A DNA stretch of 64,000 nt from an uncultured Phocaeicola sp. (lineage in GTDB: Bacteria > Bacteroidota > Bacteroidia > Bacteroidales > Bacteroidaceae): positions 1-64,000 of the forward strand of contig CALUIE010000002.1 in assembly GCA_944320605.1 (NCBI GenBank), written 5' to 3'. A program made the position numbers and the translations under genes. How positions within the stretch are numbered: the first letter of the stretch is position 1; the number at the start of each line of letters is the position of its first letter. Of the stretch, positions 1-9,470 are shown piece after piece. A model generated the notes under the pieces. It was not told where the DNA came from, made no database searches, and was given only the letters and a program-made list of their open reading frames with translations.

Positions 1-136
1 CAAAAAAATTATATACAATATCATAAGAGACTGTTAATCAATGGAAAAACAGAACATTTTCTTTGCATTAATGTTACAAGCCAAACAATATAATCTATAT
101 TATACACATTATATATAAGCTATAACTAAAATGAAA

Positions 137-2143
137 TTATTTTTTGACTAATCTCATTATAAAGCCACCGCCACTAAACATTTTCACATTAACTACAGAT
201 TCGTTGGTAACTTTCATAGTTTCTTTCTTATAATCTTTAGCCACCAGATCCGCATTAATTCCATCCTTAAACAACACTACATCATATTCACCTTCACCAA
301 GGAAAGAAAAATCAACCTTTACTTCACGCTCTTTCCAGTTGGTCAACCCTCCTACATACCACACTTCTCCATTTCTGCGTGCCATGACTATACACTCGCC
401 AATCTTAGCCTGTAAAGGACGAGTTTCATTCCACACTGTAGGAACATCAGCAATAAACGATGTGCATTCCTGTTCTTTCTCATAGTTAATAGGAGAATCA
501 CACAACATATTAAGCGGAGATTCAAATATAACATATTCAGCCAATTGTCTGCATCTTGTACCCTGACTCATAGGTTCTGTGTAGATAGCCCTAAAATTCT
601 CTTTATTAGCATTTACCATAGCCCCTTGTGTATAGTCAACCGGACCAGCCACCATTCTTATGAACGGGAAAGTCACATCGTATGTCACCTGGTCAGTACC
701 TTCCTTGGCCCATTTCAGTTCTTCCAAACCATGTACCCCCTCAAAGTTGATAGTGTTAGGATATGTTCTCTGCAATCCTGTAGGCTTGAATGTTCCATGC
801 AAGTCGATAAGAAGTTTATACTTTGCACCGGTTTCAGCAGCCCTTTTATTAAAATCAACAGCTATTTGGTCATCTCTATCCATGAAGTCAATTTTGAAAC
901 CTTTCACGCCCATTGCAGCATAATGCCTACATACATTATCCATATCCTTATCGAAAGCTAAATAACCTGCCCAAAGGATTATTCCTACATTTTTACTTTC
1001 AGCATGAGTAATTATCTCCTTCAGATCAATTTCAGGCACCACTTTCATCAGATCTGCTGCACCGGGAACAGCCCAACCTTCGTCAAGTATAACATATTCT
1101 ATACCATTCTTTGATGCAAAATCAATATAATACTTATAAGTTTCTGTATTAATTCCTGCACGGAAGTCCACATTATACAGACTCCAGTTGTTCCACCAAT
1201 CCCAAGCAACCTTTCCAGGTTTTATCCACGAATAATCCTTGAATACAGCTGGTGAAGCTAACTTATAAACCATATCATTGTCAAGCAATTCCTTATCCTC
1301 ATCAGCTATAACAACAGCCCTCCACGGGAAAGTAGCTTTTCCATCATATTTCGCAATAAAATCTTCACGTTCTTTCACTACGCCTCTCAGTCCCCTCACT
1401 TCTGGGACAATCTTCTTAGGATATTTTGCGAAGACACCCTGCAAGCCATCCTTTGCTTCATTTTTCTGCAGATACATACCCGGATAATTCAGCAAGTCAG
1501 CCTCGGTAATACACATTTTCTTACCGGATTTTGTCTCAACCAACAAAGGAGTCATCGCAAATTTTCCGTTATCCCATTCTTCAAGCGACATGTATTCATA
1601 CGTATTTTGGAAACTGCTATAGAACGGATCTTCCTTACCCTCATTCATTCTTCCTTTCGGGAATGCTACATAAACCTTACTGGCGTCCGGCAGATTAAAT
1701 GAAGCCTCTTCAGACAACACATTGAAAGGTTTAGACATATCGGAAGCAAATCTATAGGCAACGCCATCTTCGAAAGCTCTGAATATCAGACTATAGCCAT
1801 CTTTAAAGCTGATAGTCATCTCGTTATATTCATTCTCTATCTTATCCTTACGATAAATAGGAGGGAATATATCCTCGTCCACACTTCTTCGTTTCACACG
1901 TTTCACCTTTGCATCCTTTCCCCACACATCACCATTCGATATAGACATAGATACAGGCGATTTTCTTATCATCACCTCACCGTCCTTCGAAACAGAATAG
2001 GCTACATTTCCTTCATCCACGCTGACTGTAACATTAATACTCCCCGACAAATCACTAAGTTCATAAACCTTTTGCGAATATGCGTTTACGCCCAACATCA
2101 TAAACACAGAAAAAGGTATAGCTTTAACAAATACAGATTTCAT
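137..2143 (-). CDS. GH97 family glycoside hydrolase, probable retaining α-galactosidase type
   Basis: This is a secreted 668-residue enzyme with a signal peptide at about 1–23, followed by the N-terminal β-sandwich and (β/α)8 barrel layout of family GH97 (SusB relatives). Within the barrel, WDWWNNWSLY (314–323), ILDEGWA (352–358) and GFKIDFMDRDD (415–425) are typical. D419 in KIDF lies where retaining GH97 enzymes (BtGH97b type, α-galactosidase) carry the nucleophile; inverting SusB-type α-glucosidases lack it. E468 in NFEGV is the likely acid/base. Length is normal for the family. It is the last gene of a three-gene unit behind the peptidase-like gene (12-bp gap) and the GH3 gene. Family membership is seen in the sequence; α-galactosidase rather than α-glucosidase activity is inferred from D419. 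Confidence 0.88.
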   Translation of the reverse strand: MKSVFVKAIPFSVFMMLGVNAYSQKVYELSDLSGSINVTVSVDEGNVAYSVSKDGEVMIRKSPVSMSISNGDVWGKDAKVKRVKRRSVDEDIFPPIYRKDKIENEYNEMTISFKDGYSLIFRAFEDGVAYRFASDMSKPFNVLSEEASFNLPDASKVYVAFPKGRMNEGKEDPFYSSFQNTYEYMSLEEWDNGKFAMTPLLVETKSGKKMCITEADLLNYPGMYLQKNEAKDGLQGVFAKYPKKIVPEVRGLRGVVKEREDFIAKYDGKATFPWRAVVIADEDKELLDNDMVYKLASPAVFKDYSWIKPGKVAWDWWNNWSLYNVDFRAGINTETYKYYIDFASKNGIEYVILDEGWAVPGAADLMKVVPEIDLKEIITHAESKNVGIILWAGYLAFDKDMDNVCRHYAAMGVKGFKIDFMDRDDQIAVDFNKRAAETGAKYKLLIDLHGTFKPTGLQRTYPNTINFEGVHGLEELKWAKEGTDQVTYDVTFPFIRMVAGPVDYTQGAMVNANKENFRAIYTEPMSQGTRCRQLAEYVIFESPLNMLCDSPINYEKEQECTSFIADVPTVWNETRPLQAKIGECIVMARRNGEVWYVGGLTNWKEREVKVDFSFLGEGEYDVVLFKDGINADLVAKDYKKETMKVTNESVVNVKMFSGGGFIMRLVKK

Positions 2144-2155
2144 ATATATAAGAAT

Positions 2156-3223
2156 TTAAAATTTCACATCAACACTATAAGTCTTTTCACCTTTGAAGAA
2201 AGCACGCTGCACCTCATATTCCGGCAACCACACATACTTCTTTTCCCCCTTATATTCAGCCTCAAGAACGAAAGTAAACCAACGGTTATAAGGCAGTTCA
2301 TCAGTATTTATAGGCCTTTCCGGCTGGTCATACAAATCAGGAACACCTGTTACGAACACCTTTCCGTCCTTTCCCGTAACATAAGTTCTGTAAGGAACCG
2401 GAATCAAATCATTGAATTTAGCCCTCGAACCATAAAGATTGATTTTCACCCCCTTCTTAGACTTCCCTTTCACGGTAACCTCTATATCAAAATTCTGAGG
2501 AAACATATTATGAAAGAATCCCGGACACTCCTTACCAGGTCTCTTGTACAATGCCGTATAGTTAATAATATCAGCAGCATAGTCACTCCACCTCGTAGCC
2601 GTATAATGAGAGTTCATCACACAAACCTCAGGCTCATACTCCAAACCGTTTACAGGATTATTCTTAGCACGAATCCTGTCAGCATACAAGTCAGTCACTC
2701 CCCTGTAATGTCCAAGTTCATGAGCCACTCCCTTATAAAAATAATCCTTTCCGAACAAGTCTTCCGGCTCAGTCTTACTTCTTCCCCTACATACCACAAG
2801 GCTCAAGCCATCACTTGCACCACCACAATACCATCCAGGATGTTCATCATCATGATCTGCCTTAGAATCAATTATCATCAGAACATCATGCCTCGGATAT
2901 CCTGTTGAAGACCTGAATGCTTTTTCCACTACATCCGAGCTTCCATTATATATCATCTGTAAATCCGGTAGATATCTGAAATAATATTTAAATCTCCCTT
3001 CTCCGGCTTCGTTCCAGAATTTGTTAACCTTACCAAAGAACTCATCAAGTTTCTCACGATAAGCCGTTTCACCGCCCCAATGTTCTATTGCCGGTTTGTC
3101 AACAGCTATAAAAACCCTGTAGTCGATAGTGTCAAGCCTCTCAGCAGCTTGTATACCCCCAGGCAGCAAGCTACATGAAGCTCCAAAAAACAACCCCAAT
3201 ATTGCCTTACTTATATATTTCAT
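2156..3223 (-). CDS. Secreted metzincin-like zinc peptidase (paralogue 1 of 3)
   Basis: This 355-residue protein has a signal peptide (about 1–27, ending near IQAAE). It carries the zinc motif HELGHYRGVTD: H168, E169, H172, G175 and D178. That is the HExxHxxGxxD form, in which Asp is the third ligand as in snapalysin. A CVMNS stretch with M203 follows 25 residues later and fits a metzincin Met-turn, then RWSDYA. The C-terminal third (about 235–355) looks like a β-sandwich (GVKINLYGS, TGKDGKVFV). Two closer paralogues lie at 24633–25775 and 25865–27019. The start overlaps the GH3 stop by 4 bp (ATGA), so the two are translationally coupled. I do not recognise a named family. Peptidase activity is inferred from the motif; the substrate is unknown. 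Confidence 0.75.
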   Translation of the reverse strand: MKYISKAILGLFFGASCSLLPGGIQAAERLDTIDYRVFIAVDKPAIEHWGGETAYREKLDEFFGKVNKFWNEAGEGRFKYYFRYLPDLQMIYNGSSDVVEKAFRSSTGYPRHDVLMIIDSKADHDDEHPGWYCGGASDGLSLVVCRGRSKTEPEDLFGKDYFYKGVAHELGHYRGVTDLYADRIRAKNNPVNGLEYEPEVCVMNSHYTATRWSDYAADIINYTALYKRPGKECPGFFHNMFPQNFDIEVTVKGKSKKGVKINLYGSRAKFNDLIPVPYRTYVTGKDGKVFVTGVPDLYDQPERPINTDELPYNRWFTFVLEAEYKGEKKYVWLPEYEVQRAFFKGEKTYSVDVKF

Positions 3224-5427
3224 TTCAAAGTATATTTAATAGACTGCACATCCTTGCTGTTAGTTCCCACCATGAAAGTAAAATCTCCCTTTTCCACTAC
3301 ATAATCCATATTGTTATTGTAGAATCCCAACTGTTCATCAGTGATATCGAAAGTGACAGTCTTAGATTCACCCGGTTCCAACGAAATCTTTTCAAATCCC
3401 TTCAGTTCCTTTATAGGACGAGTAACAGAAGCCACCTCATCCCTTACATACAGCTGAACCACTTCCTCACCTTTGTATTTTCCTGTATTCTTTACATTTA
3501 CCGATACATTGGCATAAACATCACCATTTACAGAGTCATTTACCTTCAAATCAGAATATTCAAATGAAGTATATGACAGTCCGTACCCGAAAGGATATGC
3601 GGGTTCTGTAGGGATATCAATATACTTCGCACACCATCCTCCATTTGCAGTTGGACGACCTGTACTCTTATACTGATAATTCAAAGGAATCTGTCCGTTA
3701 TGATGAGGGAAAGTCATAGGCAATTTTCCTGACGGATTATAATCACCACACAACACATTACAGATTGCATTACCCGCCTCACTGCTAAGCCACCATGTAC
3801 ACAGAATAGCAGGAGCATTCTTGCGCACTTCATTAAAAATAACCGGACGTCCGCACATCATCAGTACCACTACCGGCTTACCGGTCTTCACAAGCTCAGA
3901 AACCAGTTTCTGCTGTTCTTCCGCTATCGAGATATCACCCTTTGAGCGCATCTCGCCACTTTGCCATGCACGTTCACCCATAGCAACAATCACCACATCC
4001 GAGTTTCTTGCAGACGAAAGAGTCCTGTTCAAATCAACTATCTTGTTATTTTCAAGATTATATCCCTCAACGTAATCCACATTATATCCTCTCTCGCACA
4101 TTGCATCATACAGAGTTACAACCTTGCTAACATCAGCGCACGACCATGCGCCACACATATCTTTTTGCGACTTAGCCAAAGCACCTACCAATGATACACG
4201 TTTCACCTCCTTTGACAACGGCAATATATTCTTGTCGTTTTTCAAAAGAACGATAGATCTTTCAGCTACATAACAAGCATCCTCTCTTGACTGCTTAGAA
4301 CCGATAACAGACTTTTCTCTCTCTTCGTTACAATATTTAAAAGGATCTTCAAACAGTCCGAGTTTATATTTCTGTTCAAGAATTCTTCTCACAGCGTCAT
4401 CCACAAGTTTTTCATCTACCCTTCCTTCTTCTACCAAAGCCTTAAGATTCTTTGAATAACATTCACTCACCATTTCCATGTCAAGACCTGCAGTTATACC
4501 TTTTAGTGCTGCTTCCTTTTCATCTGTGGCATAACGGTGATTAATCATCTCACCTAAAGAGCCCCAGTCAGAAACGACAAAGCCGTCAAATCCCCATTTG
4601 TTTTTCAATAAATCACGCAGTAAAAATTCACTTCCCGTACAAGGTTCATTATTGAAATCGTTGAATGCGCTCATAAAAGTAGCTGCCCCGGCCTCAGCAC
4701 CAGCCTTATAAGGAGGCATATAGAAATTGGCGAAATGTCCCATAGACATATCTACACTGTTATAATCTTTTCCTGCGATAGGAGCACCATATCCTGCAAA
4801 ATGCTTTATACAAGCCATAATAGTCGATTCATCCGACAAATCATCACCCTGTAGCCCGTGTACTCTGGCTTTTGCGACCTTAGCTCCATAATAAGGGTCC
4901 TCACCAGCACCTTCCATTACACGTCCCCATCGTGCATCCCAACCGATATCCACCATAGGAGCAAAAGTCCAGTGAAGTCCTGCGGCAGCCGCTTCACGTG
5001 CCGAACATCTTGCACTTCTCTCTATAGCCTCAAGGTCAAAACTTGCTGCCTCTGCCAATGGAATAGGGAAACCCGTTCTGAAGCCATGTATCACATCAAG
5101 TCCAAAAATCAAAGGAATCTGCAGGCGAGACTTCATTGCCGCTTCTTGATATTTCCTGGTGTTGGCAGCACCAGACACATTAAGCATAGAGCCAAGTAAT
5201 CCTTTGCTTATATCCCCAGTTCTGTCTATTTTCGTATTATTAGGTCCTGTAGCAAATCCGCCCGAACACTGACAAAGCTGACCTATCTTTTCCTCTATAG
5301 TCATTTTCCCCATCAGTTCAGACACGAACCTGTCCATTTCCCTATTTTCTGAAGTTACATTACCACCACACGAAGCCAAAAGCATCACACTACCCAATGC
5401 GTTAAAAAGCAATTTTCGTTTATTCAT
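3220..5427 (-). CDS. GH3 family exo-β-glycosidase lipoprotein (BglX-like)
   Basis: This 735-residue lipoprotein (lipobox LASC, C20) belongs to glycoside hydrolase family 3. The N-terminal barrel has KMTIEEKIGQLCQ, the KHFAGYG substrate-binding motif (208–214) and GFVVSDWGS, with D287 as nucleophile. The α/β sandwich and a C-terminal fibronectin-III-like domain follow (about 620–735, EVVQLYVRDEVASVTRP). Domain order and length match periplasmic BglX-type β-glucosidases; β-xylosidase activity is equally possible. It is the first gene of the unit GH3–peptidase–GH97. A candidate operator and −7 box lie in the 225-bp region upstream (5463–5530), so induction by the locus regulator is likely. Confidence 0.92.
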   Translation of the reverse strand: MNKRKLLFNALGSVMLLASCGGNVTSENREMDRFVSELMGKMTIEEKIGQLCQCSGGFATGPNNTKIDRTGDISKGLLGSMLNVSGAANTRKYQEAAMKSRLQIPLIFGLDVIHGFRTGFPIPLAEAASFDLEAIERSARCSAREAAAAGLHWTFAPMVDIGWDARWGRVMEGAGEDPYYGAKVAKARVHGLQGDDLSDESTIMACIKHFAGYGAPIAGKDYNSVDMSMGHFANFYMPPYKAGAEAGAATFMSAFNDFNNEPCTGSEFLLRDLLKNKWGFDGFVVSDWGSLGEMINHRYATDEKEAALKGITAGLDMEMVSECYSKNLKALVEEGRVDEKLVDDAVRRILEQKYKLGLFEDPFKYCNEEREKSVIGSKQSREDACYVAERSIVLLKNDKNILPLSKEVKRVSLVGALAKSQKDMCGAWSCADVSKVVTLYDAMCERGYNVDYVEGYNLENNKIVDLNRTLSSARNSDVVIVAMGERAWQSGEMRSKGDISIAEEQQKLVSELVKTGKPVVVLMMCGRPVIFNEVRKNAPAILCTWWLSSEAGNAICNVLCGDYNPSGKLPMTFPHHNGQIPLNYQYKSTGRPTANGGWCAKYIDIPTEPAYPFGYGLSYTSFEYSDLKVNDSVNGDVYANVSVNVKNTGKYKGEEVVQLYVRDEVASVTRPIKELKGFEKISLEPGESKTVTFDITDEQLGFYNNNMDYVVEKGDFTFMVGTNSKDVQSIKYTLK

Positions 5428-5462
5428 GATATTCTTATTTTAAAGTTTCAAAAATCGTAATG

Positions 5463-5530
5463 CAAAATAGCAGAATAAAATTCTCTATCGACAAAAGAAT
5501 AATACAGAACAACAATAAAATAGTATAAAA
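5463..5530 (-). promoter_or_regulatory. Candidate operator with −7 box, GH3–peptidase–GH97 unit
   Basis: On the + strand, AGAATAATACAG (5496–5507) and AAAATAGTATAA (5517–5528) align with their cores (T at 5503 and 5524) 21 bp apart, matching the repeat found at four other minus-strand promoters. The minus-strand CTATTTTG (5463–5470) occupies the −7 position relative to the proximal core; its TTTG half is intact but the TA is replaced by CT. This is the weakest −7 of the set. Nothing gene-like was seen in the rest of 5428–5652. Confidence 0.6.
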
Positions 5531-5652
5531 CTACAAAAAGGATAAAACAAAGTACGTTTTTACCGTATTTTGAATTATCCTTTCCATGTAAAACAGTTTT
5601 TTAACAACTATTTTCGTGTCAGATATTAATAAAACATACAATGATGAATGAA

Positions 5653-8460
5653 TCAGTTGTAAGATATATTTTCCAGTGTCTTAATATCGTTATCCGATTT
5701 CACTCCGTAAAACAGGTTCTTTAAATCATCAGCAGTAAAAGTCCTTTCCGGATTAAAATTCACTGAGTTCATATAATCAAGAATACTTGCATAAAGTTGG
5801 AAACCTTCAGGAGTATTTCTTGCCACTTCAAGATCAGCCATGCATACCAACAATTTTCCTTTCCCAACCTTCATCTCAAAAATCAGTCCAAGTTTATGGT
5901 TACGCTCCACATTATCTATAACCTGTACTATCGGATAATAATCTTTAGGCATACTGTCCATTATTATAGGATAACTGTTTTTTATCACCGGATACCATTG
6001 CCAGTTAGTATGCTCGTCAGTAGGGAAATCTCCAAATACAGGATGTTCCGGATCAGTCAGTATTCCCAATGTTCCCGGCGATGCAGGCTTCTTTATTCTG
6101 TCACAAATACTTTTGAACATTCTGTAGTTCCAGTAGTCAGTCTGGAACAGCCCACCAACGGTAATCTCACCGCAATCCATTTTCTCAGGAATGAACAACA
6201 CTTTATCGCCTTTTGCCAACAAAGCCAGTGTCCTTCCATCCAATTTTCTCACCACTTCCACATCACCTTTCACCAACTTCTTTTCTGCCGGATAAACCCA
6301 TAGCGGATAAGAATTCCTATAAGAAGTTCCATTTACCGACAGTGCCAGTTCCATCTTGCAAGCCTTTCTCACATCAGGTAATTGCATTTCCACTTTTCCG
6401 GCATCCAAAAGTCCCTGTCCGTCACCCAAACGAAATTTTCCACTGCTCAAAACCTTTCCGCCATTTTTCAGACACCACGACAAAGTTTTTCCTTTCAATG
6501 AAGAATATCCGTAGTTAGCCACTTTCATTTCAGCCCTAAAATTCTCCCTTCCGGTCCATGTATATTTCTCTGTAACCAACAAAGGCACTACCTCAGAACA
6601 AAACTCTCTCCATTTTTCCGGTTCTATCAGTCCCTTACTATCCATAAAAGCATCTAAAATACCAACGTATGCAGAGCCCTGTCCCGGATAATCCTGCAAG
6701 TCGAGCAGCTGAAATCCAGACATATATTTCGAACGAAGATTCATTTCTATATCAGCCCTGTAAAGTTCCACCGACCATGCACCGGACGCTATGAAAAAAT
6801 CTTTAGCCCTATCAGCCATACCGGCCTTCTCCAACCTGCTCTTGAAAACCTCAAAGTTCCATGGAGCAAGTACCCCTGTATATTTCTTCATCTCGTCAAA
6901 ATTCGGATAAGTTTGGAACTGTCCTGTTTCATGCCCGATAACAGGCACCTTCGATTTAACCAACGCAGAATCAAAGTTCATAACCAGGTTAGGATAAGTG
7001 TTATTCAGATAACCTCCCTCCTCAGCATCGGCAAACGAGAAAGAAGCACGCGCATGAGTGGAATAATCTTTTGCCCATCCCACCCTACATGTAACAAGAA
7101 AGTCCTCACCAGGCATATATCCTTTTGTTCCAAGGAAAATATTAGAACCGTATGCATACAGATGTCTTTTCTCAACCTCACGGAATCTATTAACAAAATC
7201 CTTCATCACATTTATCTCACCACTCAACTCGTTACCCAAAGCGAACAGCACAAACGAAGCATGATTGCTATATTCATTCTGTATAGCCATGCCGTCATTC
7301 ATCAGAAAATCCATCAACTCTTTCGATTCTTTCTTAAAACTTCCCCATATAGGCAATTCCGGCTGAAGGAAAATACCTTCCAAATCGGCAGCATCAAAAC
7401 AAGCCTTCGGTGGACACCAGGAATGAAATCTGCAATGATTTATACCATACTCTTTGCATATTCTGAAATAACGCCTCCATTCCTCCACCCCCATCGCAGT
7501 ATATCCCGTAAGAGGGAAAACACAAGCATCATGCTTTCCACGCAGAAAAGTCTTGTTACCGTTTATGGAGAAAAGCATTCCATCGACTTCAAAATTCCTC
7601 AATCCGAAATTCACCGACTTCTCATCCTTACCCACAATAGACACATTCAGCCTATACAATGCCGGATCTGCATCACTCCAGAGTAAGGCCTTCTTCCCCA
7701 AATCATAATCCAATTCATAAACACTCTTACCGTCTTCAAGCAAAATCTCCAACGGTTTTACACTATGTTTCTTCTTAGTGTTGAAAGCCTCAGCAGACAT
7801 TACAACCTTTTCACCGGCTATACCTTTATCAATAGATGTCTCTATCCGCACTCTTGCCTTACGTTTTTCAGCATCAGGATATACCTGCACCGATTTAATA
7901 TGCAGTTTGTTCAAAGCCTGCAATTCTATACGCCCTATTATACCATTCCAGTTAGTCTGTGTCGATTCCGTACAAGCGTGTGAGCTCGAACGTATTTGAG
8001 AAGGAATACCGTCACCATTGTCAACCATAACAGTTATACGATGCTTTCCCAGAGTTATAAATCCTGATAAATCATACACATGAGGAGTCGAGAGATAACT
8101 GTTATTACCCACATACTTATCATCAACCCACACCTTAGTAGGCCTGGTCCTCTCCATAAACAGTCTTATCACCTTACCATCCCAGTTCTCAGGAATGACG
8201 ACATCCTTACTATACCATGCCTTACCCTCAAACTTATAATATCTTGACAGGAAAGTCGTTTCATTTCTGTTTTCATTCACCTTTCCCTTCCTGTTCGTAT
8301 CAGTAGTCCCGGGAAGAATCACCTCATCATCATACGTCTTATTATCAAACGAGAAATTCCATTTCCCTTTCAAATCAATTATTTCAGTATTTCCCGAATG
8401 TGCGGCAAAGCCACAAACAGAAATAACGCCCAATAAAAAAATCAGATAAAATTTTCTCAT
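5653..8460 (-). CDS. GH2 family glycoside hydrolase (β-galactosidase/β-glucuronidase type)
   Basis: This is a secreted 935-residue protein (signal peptide about 1–20). It has the GH2 sugar-binding jelly roll (about 25–185), an Ig-like domain (about 186–290) and a (β/α)8 barrel (about 295–560). The acid/base is E411 in ALGNELSG, and the nucleophile is E511 in PVIGHETGQF. A long C-terminal extension of about 350 residues includes β-sandwich-like sequence (RAEMKVANYGYSSLKG). This barrel variant (HSWCPPKACFDAADLEG) is common in Bacteroidales PUL enzymes and differs from LacZ. Sugar specificity cannot be read from the sequence. It is the last gene of the unit GH63-like–EamA–GH2, with 25 bp between it and the transporter gene. 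Confidence 0.85.
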   Translation of the reverse strand: MRKFYLIFLLGVISVCGFAAHSGNTEIIDLKGKWNFSFDNKTYDDEVILPGTTDTNRKGKVNENRNETTFLSRYYKFEGKAWYSKDVVIPENWDGKVIRLFMERTRPTKVWVDDKYVGNNSYLSTPHVYDLSGFITLGKHRITVMVDNGDGIPSQIRSSSHACTESTQTNWNGIIGRIELQALNKLHIKSVQVYPDAEKRKARVRIETSIDKGIAGEKVVMSAEAFNTKKKHSVKPLEILLEDGKSVYELDYDLGKKALLWSDADPALYRLNVSIVGKDEKSVNFGLRNFEVDGMLFSINGNKTFLRGKHDACVFPLTGYTAMGVEEWRRYFRICKEYGINHCRFHSWCPPKACFDAADLEGIFLQPELPIWGSFKKESKELMDFLMNDGMAIQNEYSNHASFVLFALGNELSGEINVMKDFVNRFREVEKRHLYAYGSNIFLGTKGYMPGEDFLVTCRVGWAKDYSTHARASFSFADAEEGGYLNNTYPNLVMNFDSALVKSKVPVIGHETGQFQTYPNFDEMKKYTGVLAPWNFEVFKSRLEKAGMADRAKDFFIASGAWSVELYRADIEMNLRSKYMSGFQLLDLQDYPGQGSAYVGILDAFMDSKGLIEPEKWREFCSEVVPLLVTEKYTWTGRENFRAEMKVANYGYSSLKGKTLSWCLKNGGKVLSSGKFRLGDGQGLLDAGKVEMQLPDVRKACKMELALSVNGTSYRNSYPLWVYPAEKKLVKGDVEVVRKLDGRTLALLAKGDKVLFIPEKMDCGEITVGGLFQTDYWNYRMFKSICDRIKKPASPGTLGILTDPEHPVFGDFPTDEHTNWQWYPVIKNSYPIIMDSMPKDYYPIVQVIDNVERNHKLGLIFEMKVGKGKLLVCMADLEVARNTPEGFQLYASILDYMNSVNFNPERTFTADDLKNLFYGVKSDNDIKTLENISYN

Positions 8461-8485
8461 AACACAATCTTTACATTTTATAAAT

Positions 8486-9361
8486 TCACAAAGTCCTATT
8501 CCTTATAAACGCATCCATCGACTGTAAGACTACAGAGAACAATATCAACAGCAATCCCAAATAGAAACTGCTATCTAGATAATGCCCCTCGTCAAACAAT
8601 ATCATAGCCAATATAATACTGTAGATAGGTTCAAGATTATAACTCAGATTAACCGTAAAAGCCGATATAACCTTCAGAACCTGAATCTGCAATATATACA
8701 GACATACCGTACATACAGAAGCCAATGCCAACAGGTAACATAAGTCCGTTGTTCCCGGTATTACAAAATCCGTATTGAAACAATAACTGTATATCGGCAT
8801 TAAAACCGTCAGCCCAACAAATCCGCCACACATTTCGTACAGCAACATTGTCCCTGAAGAATAATTGACAGACACCTTCTTGTTCATTATAGTAAACAAT
8901 GAAGCCAATGCCGACGATATTATACCCAACAGGACTCCCGTTCTATATCTGGTATCAAAGTGGAATATCAGAACTATTCCCGCCACAGCAATCAGGCTGA
9001 AAGCTATTTCCTTTACAGAAATGCTCTTCCTGTTTATAACAGGTTCAAAAATCGCCGTAAAAAAACTCATCAGCGACAGACATACCACCTCGATAGAAAC
9101 ATTCGAGAACTTGATACTGGCATAAAAGAACACCCAGTGCAATGCCAACAAAGTTCCTACAAGTCCAATCTTAAGAATGTCTTTTCGCCCCACCTTCTTA
9201 AGACTACCGGAAATCTTAAGCACAAAATAAAATAATATTGTAGCCAATAATAACCTGTACCACACCAACATAAATTCGTTCAGCGTAATCAGTTTTCCGA
9301 ATACTCCCGTTCCTCCTGCCAACAGAACAGACAGATGAAGTTTTATAAATGCCTCTCTCAT
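8486..9361 (-). CDS. EamA/DMT-family inner-membrane transporter
   Basis: This 291-residue, very hydrophobic protein has about ten predicted membrane segments arranged as two EamA halves, the usual size and architecture of drug/metabolite transporters. Segments such as LLATILFYFVL, EIAFSLIAVAGIVLIF and YLGLLLILFSVVLQ are visible. It sits between a GH63-like gene and a GH2 gene in the same orientation. This suggests it exports or imports a small product of glycan breakdown (sugar, amino acid or nucleotide-like compound), although EamA proteins have very varied substrates. No major-facilitator sugar porter is present in the locus, so this is the only inner-membrane carrier candidate. The 109 bp before its start (9362–9470) show no recognisable promoter or gene. 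Confidence 0.85.
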   Translation of the reverse strand: MREAFIKLHLSVLLAGGTGVFGKLITLNEFMLVWYRLLLATILFYFVLKISGSLKKVGRKDILKIGLVGTLLALHWVFFYASIKFSNVSIEVVCLSLMSFFTAIFEPVINRKSISVKEIAFSLIAVAGIVLIFHFDTRYRTGVLLGIISSALASLFTIMNKKVSVNYSSGTMLLYEMCGGFVGLTVLMPIYSYCFNTDFVIPGTTDLCYLLALASVCTVCLYILQIQVLKVISAFTVNLSYNLEPIYSIILAMILFDEGHYLDSSFYLGLLLILFSVVLQSMDAFIRNRTL

Positions 9362-9470
9362 ATATTTACGTTTTCATAATTTATTATCCTTATACATTCA
9401 AATCCGACATAAAATTAAAGGATATAAATATAAAACGGCAACATTAGAAAAGACTTTTTTCCAGCAACAT

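Noticed and set aside
1..136. Feature downstream of the GH97 gene
   Set aside because: AT-rich sequence with no open frame, hairpin or motif that I could support.
2072..2908. Long open frame on the + strand opposite the GH97 and peptidase genes
   Set aside because: It lies wholly antisense to two well-supported genes, has no family motifs and an Ile/Ser/His-rich composition typical of reading AT-rich coding DNA backwards.
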